From NCBI GenBank assembly GCA_946894095.1, contig OX335642.1:28779021-28843020 (forward strand): DNA of 64,000 nt, read 5' to 3'. This stretch comes from Incurvaria masculella (taxonomy: Eukaryota > Arthropoda > Insecta > Lepidoptera > Incurvariidae). The translations under genes were made by a program, and so were the position numbers. Shown here in pieces: positions 44,488 through 56,161 of this stretch. Below the pieces are notes generated by a model. It had not been told where the DNA came from. It saw only the letters and a list, made by a program, of their open reading frames with translations, and did no database searches. How positions within the stretch are numbered: the first letter of the stretch is position 1; each line of letters opens with the position of its first letter.

Positions 44488-44585
44488 TTTTTTTGTCTAG
44501 TTGTTTATTTGGGGCTTAAGCCAACACCGGCCATGCCATATATAATATGGCCATAACATAATATGCCAGCCCCATAGTGACTTGT
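44488..44585 (-). mobile_element. 3' end of the I/LOA-like LINE (or a SINE using its tail)
   Basis: Read on the minus strand, AAGTCACTATGGGGCTGGCA ... GGCTTAAGCCCCAAATAAAC followed by a CTAGACAAAAAAA tail matches the 3' UTR of the LINE at the left edge. It is longer in the hairpin (an added ATGGCCATATTATATATGGC palindrome) and diverges upstream. Confidence 0.8.
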
Positions 44586-45061
44586 TTTATGTTAGTTAGT
44601 AATATGTTTTTCTCTTTCACTACTTGTCTGTCAATGTACCTTCATCGAAGAAGTTTAGGTATTCGTTTTTTTAAGTTCATAATGAAAATTTTCTATGTTT
44701 AAGTCAATCCGGCAGGAAAAAAAATTGTTCTTTTTCGTAATTCTTGCTAGTACCTTGTTTTTTTTCTACTAAATAAAGTTGTTAAAAATTTCATTTGTTT
44801 TACTTAAAGTTTTTTTAATTTGAATGCTTGCGCGGAATGATGGTGTTCCCAGATTAGGAAGGAATTTGAATACCAGTGACTTTTACTTTTTTTAAATATA
44901 TGTTTATGTGATAAGATGAATGAACAATGAAAGTATCAAATGGACAATTATTTGTGTAAATTTCAGTAAAATTAAGGAAGCTATCATAGACGTGTAAGTA
45001 GACTAAGCATGGTTTTCACCAAGTAGTGATTTATTTTAATCTAAACTTAAGAACGCCCCCT

Positions 45062-45384
45062 AAGCTATGCTCCCCATACAAACGTAGTCATTTGGAAACA
45101 GCTATTCCAATTATATTGATATTGAATATCTAATAACAGGTAACAAATATCTGTGTCTGCACGCGTTTTTTTTTTTGAAAAATCCAAACCGAATGAAATG
45201 AAAGCAAAAAGAAAATCTTCATACGAATTTTGTTTTCTCTGTGGTTTGACCCAGAACACATTTACCGAAAAACCAAAGCATGCAGACACAGATATTTGTA
45301 GCCTAATATTAGATACCAAATATCAAGTAAGTTAGAACAGTGGTTTTCAAAATATTAGTAAACTACGTTTGTATGGGAGGCGTA
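45062..45384. mobile_element. MITE with inverted termini
   Basis: The termini CTCCCCATACAAACGTAGT (about 45069) and ACTACGTTTGTATGGGAG (about 45363) are inverted repeats. A second inverted pair lies inside (ACAAATATCTGTGTCTGCA / TGCAGACACAGATATTTGT). Confidence 0.75.
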
Positions 45385-45413
45385 ATTTTCTGATGCTTAC
45401 GGGCTGACCTTAA

Positions 45414-45942
45414 GGTGGCCCATCCCGCTCATCTCCCCATACAAAATGGGAAAGAAGATCACGCCCATATTACTTCTCAGAGATCCAAAATTTTGCTCAA
45501 AATTGCTTTATTTGATCGAACTAGATCTCTGATGACCATCGGCATTGTTTTCTAAATTGTAAGGTCCGAAAGTTTGAATTTTTTGCGCGTTTTATACAAT
45601 AACTTTGGAGGTGGATTACGCAATGATAAAGTAAGAACATCTTAAAAAGATTAGTCATCAGACATAGCTTATTTAATCAAGATTTATAATCTATTTGGTT
45701 TTTGTTAGATTTTTGACTACAGCGGTCGTGGTTTACTTTTAGCTAAAGTTCATTTTGAAATTAAAAATTTTCGTAAATCTTACCAAATCATACACTATGC
45801 ACATTGTCTTTTTTGTGGACATGTTGCATCTCCCTCATCACGGAACCTGTCTTATTCTTTGAAACAGAGAAGGTCCCAGAGCGCAACAGCACGGTTTTGT
45901 ACCGTGCCCGCGAATGAGTTAGGCCCGCCGGGTTGGGCCACC
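45414..45942 (+). mobile_element. TTAA-flanked MITE, near full length
   Basis: TTAA lies at 45410-45413 and 45943-45946. The termini are GGTGGCCCATCCCG and CGGGTTGGGCCACC. At 529 bases it is 13 shorter than the two full copies. Confidence 0.83.
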
Positions 45943-46374
45943 TTAAAGGGCCATTATTACTAAATTGCTGATTATCTTGTACGGGTATCGATTGCGAGAT
46001 GGTAAGAAAGGCCCTTTATATGTGGCGATTAAACTAATCAGCAATTGGTGAAAAAGGCCCTAAGAAAAACATAACATACAGATTGCTCACTGGATAGACG
46101 GTTATTGCAATGAAAATATGGTAGAGCGGAACGGAATTAAATGGTAATCCGGCGTGCGGAAGACTAGTTATGACGTGCATCGACCACCTAGTTACCACCT
46201 AGTTAGTAAGGAAGGGGACCGACAGATTTAGGATGCGTCCATTGATTACGTGAGACGGCTTTTCGACCGATGAGTGAGATGTCGTGAGATTTTACAAAAT
46301 GTCTATTTTTAGTGTAAATACGTTAATCTGTGCTTGAATGCGATCGATTTATTCAAACAGGTAATTGATCACAG

Positions 46375-46690
46375 TTTTCTCGCAATTGTACACTGGTTAT
46401 TGCGGAAAAGCTTAGGCCTGATATCATTAATATCTTGACTGTGGGTTTGGTATTTGCCATCCATGTCCATTTGCATAAAAACTGAGCGGAATACATTAAA
46501 GTGCGAAACATTTTCATGGTTGCTTTCATCAGCTTTCATTTCATGCGATAGTACCAACCGGGGCGGGAACAACCCTACCACCTAGTAACTGAGAATGGAG
46601 ACCTACAATGTTCCGTGGAAGCCTTGCCACGCCTCAACGGTCGACAATGGTCACCCATCCAGACTCGACCACACTCAGAGTCAAGCCTTG
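46375..46690 (-). mobile_element. SINE family A, 5S-like head (degenerate)
   Basis: The reversed body (ACCCTACCACCTAGTAACTG) is followed by reversed 5S words (GGTCACCCATCCAGACTCG). The tail half is decayed. Confidence 0.55.
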
Positions 46691-46802
46691 TAGTATATTC
46701 ATAAAGTCGTTATTTTTACAGGGCTCTTTCTTTAATTAATGTGTCCTTGCTTCACGGTAGATTATGCATACATACATATAATATTCCTTGGAATAAGAGA
46801 CG

Positions 46803-47063
46803 TATCCCAGAGGCGCGACGCCTTTGCGATTCGATAAGCTCTAAGCGCGGTTGGGTTCTGGATGGGTGACCTTTTTAAACCGTACGGATTCCACGTAAAA
46901 CTGTAGGTCCCCTTCCTTACTTACTAAGTGGTAGGGTTAATTCCGCCCGGATTGGTACCATCGCATTGAATGTCCGTGTTTTCCATCCAGTTCAATGCAG
47001 CCGAGCAATATAAGGTCCTGGCATTGCACCTAATTCCCATGTGGTGTGTTAGGCTAATATCTG
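46803..47063 (+). mobile_element. SINE family A, 5S-like head (partial)
   Basis: 'GTTGGGTTCTGGATGGGTGA' is the 5S C-box. The full body follows with an internal deletion. The tail ends at AATATCTGACGG, where an inverted copy begins. Confidence 0.75.
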
Positions 47064-47067
47064 ACGG

Positions 47068-47310
47068 TCCCACCGTCAAGATATTAGCCCACCATACCGC
47101 ATTCCCAAAGGAATTAGGTGCCATGACAGGTACAATTTTCATTTTCACTTCGATCATCTTTTTATACAATTCGGGTACCAACCCGGGCGGGCTTAAACCT
47201 ACCACCTAGCAGGGAAGGGGACCTACAGTTTTACATATATTGCGGACCATAGAACAGCTCGCATTCGCAACGTAATACAATTCCCAAACTCAGAAAGAGA
47301 AATAGGAACG
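47068..47310 (-). mobile_element. SINE family A, tRNA-like head (partial)
   Basis: It starts CCGTCAAGATATTAGCCCAC and runs through the reversed body to the CTCAGAAAGAGAAATAGG head region. It is tail to tail with the preceding copy. Confidence 0.75.
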
Positions 47311-47321
47311 TTTTTAGGCAT

Positions 47322-47656
47322 GTGGCTGAGATAAATAGTCGTAAAAGAAACTGATTAACGAAAAGTAGTACTTTGTGACGTCAATTTGCATTGCTTTGAG
47401 ATTTCGTCCATACAAAATGTGTCAAAGTTACGTCACAAAGTACTACTTTTCGTAAGTCTTAGGCTGAGATAAATAGTCGTAACAGAAACTTAAGACTAAA
47501 GAAAAGTAGTACTTTGTGACGTCAATTTGAACTACTTTGAGATTTCGTCCATACAAAATGTGTCGAAGTGACGTCATAAAGTACTACTTTGCGTTAGCAT
47601 TAGTTTCGGTGACGACTATTTATCTCAGCCTTAGTTTCTGTTACGACTATTTATCT
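47322..47656. mobile_element. Tandem pair of hairpin MITEs
   Basis: Two hairpins (47360-47452 and 47501-47592) share arms with AAAGTAGTACTTTGTGACG and the loop TTTGAGATTTCGTCCATACA. The box GGCTGAGATAAATAGTCGT occurs at 47323 and 47463, and its complement at 47611 and 47641. It has no coding capacity. Confidence 0.8.
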
Positions 47657-48234
47657 TTAGTGACCAAATTCACACAAGTGTTAGATGATCTAGTCGGAGA
47701 ATTGAACCAGCTCTTCGAAACACTGGCTTACCATGTAGAACTTACCGCCTTTTCTAAGAACTCTGGAATGGTAGGCAAGTCCGCCCGCCCCTGAGTCACG
47801 AGCAATGCAATCAGGTTGATAATGGATAACTAACTACATGTAGACCTACCCATAAACTAACAGGATATGAAGAAACGCAACCATAGAATCCAATCCATAA
47901 AGATTAACTGAACACTTTTAGGTCGAAACGAGTACCTATTGCACCATTATCTCTACAAAGACGAATCTGTACTAAAAGTATTGCCTATTTTATTGAATTT
48001 AAACGTTAAAACTGAGAAATAGAGACAAGTTTCCTTTGCCGAAGTGTTTTAAGTATGCGTTAACGCATCTTTACTGAAGGCAAATATTGTTAAAGCGATA
48101 ACATATAAAAGGGCCGACCACTGAGGTACTAAGGTATGACAAATAATGCACCTTCGGTAAAGGTGGCGGCGCACAAGAGAAAAATATTCAAGAAATTCTA
48201 AATTAGAAGAAATGTGAAGATGGTTACGGATCAC

Positions 48235-48520
48235 AGTCATGTTATAAGCCGACCACTGCGTTTCCGAAGAAATTAGGTGTATTGCCAGGTCGTCCCCTTT
48301 ATGAGCACGTGATGGAAAACATGGACAATTTTTCATTACCGCTTCGACCATTTTTATAAGATAAAAAGATACAAATTTCATTCTATGCGATGGTACCAAC
48401 CCGGGCGGTCTTAATTCTATCACCTAGTAGGCGAAGGAAACCTAGAGTTTTAGATGGATTTTGAACCATGGAACAGCTCGAGTGTCGAAGTACACTTATC
48501 CAACTCGGAGTTTTGATTGT
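48235..48520 (-). mobile_element. SINE family A, tRNA-headed, head decayed
   Basis: The reversed order runs GAAATTAGGTGTATTGCCAG, GATGGTACCAACCCGGGCGG, TCACCTAGTAGGCGAAGG. The A/B-box region has decayed. Confidence 0.7.
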
Positions 48521-48804
48521 TAGAAGTCCCCACCGCAAAGATCCCATTACTTAGCTACCAGCTAGCAATTAGTTCAAATATCAAGCTCAAACAATCCAAA
48601 TTGGATGTTCGTAGCTCAGAAAATAAAAACTGGAAGCTCGAATTACAAAAAAATAATTCACAGTTCGAATTTTAAATTTTGTGAAATCATCGCGTGCTTC
48701 ATTGAGTAAGAAAGACCGGGAATGGCGACCGAAAGCGATAACACACTGATGGTGTTTAGTTCGCTTACGAATTCGGGACGAGCAACATCGAATGATCATT
48801 AGAG

Positions 48805-49171
48805 CGGCTCATAGCCTAGTGGCGCAGGGACTGGCCTAGCGTACCAGAGGTCTGAGTTCAATTCTCTTTCTGAGCTCGATAAGTGCATTTCGTCACGAAT
48901 GCGAGCTGCTGCATGGTTTGGAATCCATGTAAAACTGTAGGTCCCCTTCCCCTACTAGGTGGTAGGGTTTAAGCCCGCCAGGGTTGGTACCATCGCATTG
49001 GATGAAAAGATGGTCGTAGCGGCAATGAAAAATGCATCGTGTCTATCGTCCAGTTCATTGCAGCCGTGCCGTAAAGGGAAGGTCCTGGCAAGGCACCTAA
49101 TTCCTTCCGGAATTTGGTGAATTAGGCTAATTTCATGACGGTAGCTATCCATGTATGGTGCCATAAAAAAA
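48805..49171 (+). mobile_element. SINE family A, tRNA-like head, full length
   Basis: The head CATAGCCTAGTGGCGCAGGG with box B-like GAGTTCAATTCT leads into the complete body and tail, ending GCCATAAAAAAA. It serves as the reference copy for the tRNA-headed type. Confidence 0.88.
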
Positions 49172-49268
49172 TCATACCTTCCTTTCGTTGGATTTTATTA
49201 ACGTGCAGATATTGAAATGATAAATTCATGTTCTACGAAAACTAAAAAATAAATAATATAAAACAAAT

Positions 49269-49426
49269 TATTTAAAAATATAAAAAAACCCGATAGTGAA
49301 CACTGTCATTCAAATCACAAAAAATATTAAATTTTTCAACTTGTTTCTTTCTTTTCAGTTCATATAAATTTGAACATTTTAAGTTTACAGTTTTTTTCGC
49401 TGTCGGATTTTTTATATTTTTAAATA
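49269..49426. repeat. Foldback, 27-bp arms
   Basis: TATTTAAAAATATAAAAAAA then CCCGATAG at the left pairs with CTGTCGG then ATTTTTTATATTTTTAAATA at the right. The loop is about 100 bases. Confidence 0.7.
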
Positions 49427-49769
49427 ATGATCTATGGTCCGCCCGGTGTGCGAGCGGCCTAGCGCTTAGGGTAAACACTAGACCCGCCGGCGCGAGCGGC
49501 TCGGCGGTCTACGTAGGTACAGGAATGTCGCCTAGTGAGTGCTCAGAGCTTTCCGCTGTCGCAGCCACATGTCTGTGCGTAAGTAACGCCGCGAAAGCTC
49601 AATGCATCCCATTTTCGTAGAGCTTTCGTCTTCCTCGTACCATCACGTTTGGAGGCTGACAACAAGAGAGGGGATAATGACGGGACACTGCCCCCTCAAT
49701 AAGCACGTCTATAATTTAAATCGACACACTTTGAACGCATGGAGACAACGGAAACAACTGCCCATGGAG

Positions 49770-49935
49770 TGCAGTAAGCCTATTCCTGGTGCTCAGGAAT
49801 AAGGAATGTTTTAAGTCGAGAAAAGCGATTTTCTCAAAGGGAAGATTCCGGAGCACCGTATTTCAATGATTCAAGGTTTTCCAGCGAGAAAATCGCTTTG
49901 ACAATCATGAATCACTTGACTTGTGATGCGTGGGA
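49770..49935. repeat. Inverted repeat with GAAAAGCGATTTTCTC words
   Basis: 'GCCTATTCCTGGTGCTCAGG' and the pair AAAGCGATTTTCTC / GAGAAAATCGCTTT recall the foldback at 57.37-57.7 kb, suggesting one family. Confidence 0.45.
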
Positions 49936-50147
49936 AAAGCGGTTCCATAAGACATAAGACATTTTATTTGCCACAACACATAAGTACAAAAGAGTAATGA
50001 ACATAAAAAAAAACACTTAAACATTGCATTCTCTTGTCGGCTTCTTAAATTTGTGACAAATGGGATCAATCTCAGCTCTCTCGCAGAAAACTACGAAGCT
50101 GGTTCAGACGAATCCCTGCTATAATTATCTTTAAACATTTAAAGGTT

Positions 50148-50410
50148 CCACTGCATTAATTCCCGTGCATGTCGTAAGAGACGACTGAATATTTGGTCTT
50201 CCATACTGCGGATTCCACCTATAACTGTGAGTTAGAGGGGGTTGGATAACCTACCGTTGAACATATAACCTATGGTTTGAAGGGTGCTAGGTTCTAGGTG
50301 GCAGAATTAATACCACCCGGGTTGGTACCATCGGAATTTATTAACGATGGTAAATGAATGGATCGCAATGCAAATTGGTCGTGTTTTCCATCAAGTTCGA
50401 TGAATGGATA
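50148..50410 (+). mobile_element. SINE family A, 'GTCGTAAGAG' head
   Basis: The head TGCATGTCGTAAGAGACGAC precedes a family A body (CACCCGGGTTGGTACCATCG, TTTTCCATCAAGTTCGATGA). Confidence 0.6.
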
Positions 50411-51658
50411 AATTATTTTTAAATTAGAGAATAACAGAGGAGATAACACGCCAGCCGCACATACTAGGATGTACTCGAGCGTATGTGTGGTATAAGCGGA
50501 TCATCTATCATACAGTACGAGACAGACCAAAATTATACGCTTCCAGCAGAATGTATAGTGTACCTACTAAAATTTCTCGGGACACAATTATTTTGCGAAC
50601 TGTACCTTAAGTACCGACAAACAAACAATTTCAAGTGATTCCTTTTGCTTTCACACCTCCGTGCGAATGAATGGTTTGAAATTACTTCTGAGTATAATTT
50701 GCATGTCCTCCCTTTGTAGGTACAATAGGTGTCATTACGACACATCTTGACTTCTAAAGCATTATTTTTTAAATAACCACTCTAAACTCTACCCAACCAA
50801 GTTATTGTCTGGTATAGGTACTTACGAAGGCATTTGGTGTCATTCCGTCAAAAACAATTTAGATATATTGGTGAAGCGACCTCACAAGTGACTCACATTT
50901 CTACGAGTAAGCTGTAAGAGGTAATCTCGTATTACCGAAGTAAATCTCGAAGCGAATAAAATCTGAGGGATTCATGTGTTAAGAGGGTACACTTTTCGTG
51001 TTGGCCAATACAAAAAGGAAAGCTATTTCCTACTCTATTTCTAAAGTAACGACTTCATCTAACCAGTACGTGTCGTCTATGTTTTAAATTTTATTATAGT
51101 TTTTAATTTACTGGAATATTAAATGCGTAACATTATACATTTTAAATGCAAAGTACAACTGATTTTAACTCAGACATTAACGAGAATTTTTATTGTTTTA
51201 AAACAGAGGAGACAAGCTATACTAGAAATAGTGTTTTTAACGAAATAGGTAGTTCTTATTTCTGGACTGTTTTTTAAATAGAGAAGTTCTAACTTATTAA
51301 AAAAAAATTAATGACTTTGTTTGTGTTTAATGTTACATTGATTACTTTAAAATTTATTAAAAAAAACTGCAAGAAATGAAAAATATATTCAAAAAAACAA
51401 TAATTAAATCGGATATGTTTTGATTGAGAAAACAGGTTTGTTCTGAGGGTAGCTCCGCGACATATATGTCGCGTCATTTTTTTTCGGATCATCTTTTGTG
51501 GCAGTCTCAAATTATCTTATTTTTAGTGGTTTTTTCTGGTCTTTTCTGGTCGCCCTCAGGGGTCTAATTAACATAGACATATATTTTTTTATCCCGAATG
51601 TTGAAAATTGAACTGCCAATCATGGCCAACTACTCCTGTCGTGAATAGAGCAGAGCTA

Positions 51659-51995
51659 TCACCGATACAGCTCCGAAACTGATACAATTACCATATGAAA
51701 ACACGCGGCATTGTCTAGGCGCTCGGGGCCGCGGGCCCGGCGCCCCTGCAGCGCTGCTAATTGGGGCTCTGTCAACACTGCGCCTGTTACGGAGCACCCC
51801 GGGGCTGTGGTGGTGCGAGAAAATGTGTGGAGAGCAATTCCGGCCGTGGAGATTATGTTGATCCAGTCGGTAAATGTCGACCGAATCAGAACAACCGATG
51901 CTGAACTGAAGATCAATCGCGACGATAATTGAATGTTTGTCTTATCATCAACAAATCTGAAGGTACACCCCCTTGTAACTGCATTAAAGTGACTT
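51659..51995. other. GC-rich, CpG-containing stretch with open frames on both strands
   Basis: About 51715-51790 is strongly GC-rich (GGGGCCGCGGGCCCGGCGCC). Open frames run on both strands (plus 51711-51932, minus 51659-52162), but neither product is recognisable and no splice structure convinces me. It could be a CpG island, an unknown exon or a repeat. Confidence 0.35.
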
Positions 51996-52034
51996 TTCCT
52001 GGAACCGCATCTCCATTCCATTGACATTATTTGT

Positions 52035-52275
52035 GGCATTGTAAGGGCCGAGTGCACGAATGGACCAACAATCAAAATCAACGTCAAAGTATTATTAAAA
52101 ACGTCAATTTGTATGGATAATATGGAATAAACTACATGCGGTTCACTTAGGTCCGAGTTCACGAAAGAACAAAAAATCTAAATCAACGTCAAAATATGAT
52201 CAAACACGTCACTTTGTGTGGACAGTATGGAAGGAACTCTATGCGGATCACTAAAAGAGACGTGTTTGAACATTG
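52035..52275 (+). repeat. ~110-bp tandem duplication
   Basis: Two diverged units each run from GGNCCGAGTNCACGAA through ATCAACGTCAAA to CATGCGGTTCACTTAG or TATGCGGATCACTAAA. Unit divergence is roughly a quarter of positions by eye. Confidence 0.65.
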
Positions 52276-52311
52276 ATTAACTCGGCCGCCTCTTCGTGCA
52301 ACCGGGGCTAA

Positions 52312-52650
52312 TTGTTTATTGTTGTTTATTGTTTATGCATCATCCACAGGCAGCACACTGCACTCGGATTTGTCATATTTTATCATTAGCCAGTTCAGCA
52401 TTCACGGCGAAGAAGAACTGGCAAGAAACTTCGCTGATTTTTTTTAACGTCCACTTAGTCTAAGTTTACAAATTTGTTTGCCACTGCTTACAGAAATACG
52501 GGTTATTGGTACCCGTTTATGTCAAAACATTAAATTAATATTAATTCACAAAATCTACCATTCACGCCGTATGCAACAGTTCATGACAAATATCGGTTTA
52601 TTCTGCAAAGTCATGTGAGTCATCTAACATGTTGCCAATTAATAATAAGA
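52312..52650 (+). mobile_element. Insertion homologous to 17.93-18.18 kb
   Basis: The sequence GTGTTTGAACATTGATTAAC with CTCTTCGTGCAA and CGGGGCTA occurs before (52263) and again after (52658), bracketing the repeat shared with paracaspase intron 3. Confidence 0.6.
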
Positions 52651-53799
52651 GTAACGTGTTTGAACATTGATTAACTCAGCCGTCTCTTCGTGCAATCGGG
52701 GCTATGTGTTGGCTTGCATGCTAAACGCCATGCGAAAACCTCAGAGCTACTTCTATCTTGAGTTTAAGAAGCTCCATAAGCTCGATAGCTCAGCGATAGT
52801 CCGCAAATCCGCTGGTAAGGTTTTTTTGGGTTTCTTGAGCACCTTTGGTCCTCATCCTCAGCTCAGCCACTGATACAGGTTTTTCATAAAAAAACACAGT
52901 TGTAAAATCTGCATAGAGTATCTACCTATCATTAGGGGTTATACTACCTTTTATTATACAAAATATAGACAAATATGCGCATGGATGAACAAACGAATTT
53001 GTCATATTCTCGTATAGAAGCGATCTCCACACAATCGTGCCGCGTCAGAGCCAAGCCGTGTGCACCGCCAATATTGACTTCTTATTACTGCCATCATACA
53101 CGCTGGTGTCGCGTCGCCTCTTGTCCCTGGGGCACCCTGCCTGAAAGGGACGACTGGCATATGTAGTTGCGTTCTGGAGCCCTATCCGAATTGAATAGTA
53201 ATAAAAAATACAAACCAGAAGACGTGTTGATGGATGGATTAAGCGACAGGAAAAAAAAAGACGAATCCGAGTGTGTAATATACATCTAATGGAGGAAATA
53301 AAGAAACTGAAACTAAAAACTGAAACATTGCACACTAAGCTCTGGGATTGTAAAATGAGAATGTTTTGAAATAAAACTGGCCCACGAGTTTACCGGAAAT
53401 ACAAACGGAAAACACCATTTGTTACAGCTTAATTTCTTTAATTAATGTTTTATTGCTTCGTTGTCGATTCCACATACTTATCCTGTTCGCCCAAAGAAGC
53501 TGCGTACGTACTCGTTAAGTACGTAAAGTATATTTTATTTATGGTTTAAAGCCCATGTAACACATTGTTTTCTCTTCCCACACTTACTAACTGGTAGGGA
53601 AGAGGCAGGCTATGCGCTAGTAAACTATTTTCTGGTTTTGCGTCCAAATCACTGTATAGCCGTGCTCGTAAAGGCTTACTCTTACTTATTCTGTGGTAAA
53701 GGCAAGGTGGTGGACATTATTATTCTATGGTCCTAGCAAGTAGACCGCGGCGGGTAAGAAGCCCGGGGTGTGTATCTCATTCTCTCTTATTCTTGATTG

Positions 53800-53962
53800 A
53801 AGAATGCATTTAACTAGAGAATGCGGTTTGTCCATGGTTCGGAATTCTACAAATTCGCAACCGATATAAACTGTCGGTCCCCCTTCCCTGCTTAATAATT
53901 GATAAGGTAAAACCCATGTCCGGGTTGATACCATCGCATCGCATTGGAAGTGCCATTAAAAA
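53800..53962 (+). mobile_element. SINE family A fragment (degenerate)
   Basis: 'TCCATGGTTCGGAATTCTAC', 'GTCGGTCCCCCTTCCCTGCT' and 'GTTGATACCATCGCATC' follow the family order. A further degenerate piece precedes it at 53.54-53.69 kb. Confidence 0.5.
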
Positions 53963-56161
53963 ATTGGCCGTACTTGTACGTCAGGACCGTATAATAAAAG
54001 GTCCTGACGCGTTACCATGGAAAATTAAATGGCTAGGTGAACAGGCAAGCGAGTGATTAAATCTGACGTTTAGTTGCATTTTGTACCATACTAACTGTCA
54101 AATGAAGCGTCATTCGGCCAAGTAAACTGTTGCCTTCTCACCCCACGAGTTATTTTACCGCGGTAACCCTTCTGGTATTGCATTTAGTGGACGTGTGGTG
54201 TGTTAGTTAGACATCCGCCGAAGTTAGACTTTCGTGTGCAGTTCCAAAATTTTGTTTTCGACTGGAACTGTAACGAAACCAAAAGAGGTGACTGTACATT
54301 ACGTCACTCACAACCTTACAGTGTCACCTCTCCCCCACTTCTCGCGTACTCCCCTCCCACACGAGCGCGTCAGAGTCCAGAGTGCGGGCGTGTTTACCCG
54401 CCGTGCCAACCGGCCGGTTTATGAAGATGCATTGGCTCTGGTTGATATAAATCGTGGGTGTACCGCGACCCACTGACTGACGAGCAAACAGCTTGATGAT
54501 GGATCGGCTTAACAAACCACTCATTGTAAAATAAATACTCGGGCCGTAGGGTTGTGTAGAGTCGATTAAACTACGCCTGCATTTAAACAACTATCGTAAA
54601 CAAAATATCGTGTCTGTGTGTTTAGACGCGATCTTTAGTGTTGGCCGGCCGTGAAAACGGTGAACCGAGAAAAATCATTGACTTAATATCACTGACCGTC
54701 ACCGATAACATCCCCAGATTTGTGCGCTTGCTAAGCTCTGTGCTCGGTAGATTTGCAGTGCGGCTCCCTCTTTCTCCCTGCAATGTATTCGCAAACATTC
54801 GTAAACTAATCAAATATGTATCTAATCATAGAAAATAACCTGCACCGAAAAATGCATAGAAGCTTCGCTTCTGCGGACGTCATTCGATGCAACCTATTTT
54901 GTTTTCAGAGAATGCGCTATTTATCGTTCTGTGGGTGACAATGATACCTATGGAAAATATACGAGAAGAGCAAAAAAAAAATGTGTCGGCTTGGCTTTGA
55001 GAGAGGAAAATGCAATGATACACTTTTCTACGGCGCCATATATCCATTTTATTTCGAATTTGGACATTTTGTCGGAAATCAATAATTATTATGCAAATAA
55101 TTTCCATTTAATAAACGGGAGACCTTAAAATCTAAATTCTAACTTTATATTTCGATCTAAAAATCCAAATGAACTAAGAATGACTCTAAATTCTACGAAT
55201 AAAAAAAAAGTTCTGGAAATTAAAAGTGTTTGACAATAACGTTGCGACATGATGTTTTTACTAAATTTGGAATATTCTTGCCCTCCGTTATTCTGCCCTT
55301 ACATTTATTTCCCGGATTCCACACTCCCGCTAGGTCTAATACAAAAAAGTTTCCTGGAAATATCGACCACCACACATCACTAGCCGCGGCATCTAGTCGA
55401 AGCGGCGGCATCCCGATATCTGGAGCCGGCCGGCGCCGGCACTATTTTTATATTATTTAAGTAAACCTGCCACGCTCCAGAAACAACGTGGCCGCAAACA
55501 AAACGGACAATTTAAAAAGTATAAAAATTTAGTGGCCACTCATTGCGTTTTGGGCTAGTTATTTTTAGCAGCTATTTATTATATTTACTTACGAACGAAT
55601 ATGTAGTTAAAATTATACCGGACCAAAACAGCCCTCGAAATTCTAATCATATATAAGTAAACAATTAATCACTTTTTCAATCACAATCACAATCACGAGG
55701 ACTTGGCAACGATAATAGAGCGCCATACAGTCCTATAACAGCATACATCATATACATACATATTTTCATACATGCTCTACAATTACGAGTGCTACGTAGC
55801 TAATCTTTAGAAGTTCTTCGTCAATTGTGTCGTGGTCCTGGTACACTCCCCTAGGCCACCCCCCGCTCTTTATTTGTTTCGTCATTCTTTCGTCGCTCAT
55901 TAGCTTGCGCCATCCCCTTTTACTATAGGTAAACATGTATCAGGAAGAAAATTGATACATTCACTGTTGACATTCCTCAAATACGAACCAAATATCCTGT
56001 AATTTCGGGGTCGGAAAACTGTGGAATATTTTCCTCCAAAGTATTTTATTGATTTACTATTTTTGTGTTAGTTTAAATTTTTAATTTCTATTACTGTAAA
56101 GGCAGAGCTTATCCATTATAGGAAAAAATATATACGAACCCTAAATAAAAGGAATAACTGA

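Noticed and set aside
46970..47209. Mirrored open frames on both strands
   Set aside because: They arise from the inverted SINE pair.
48805..48880. A functional tRNA gene
   Set aside because: The A and B boxes are present but no cloverleaf can be closed and the sequence runs into a SINE body.
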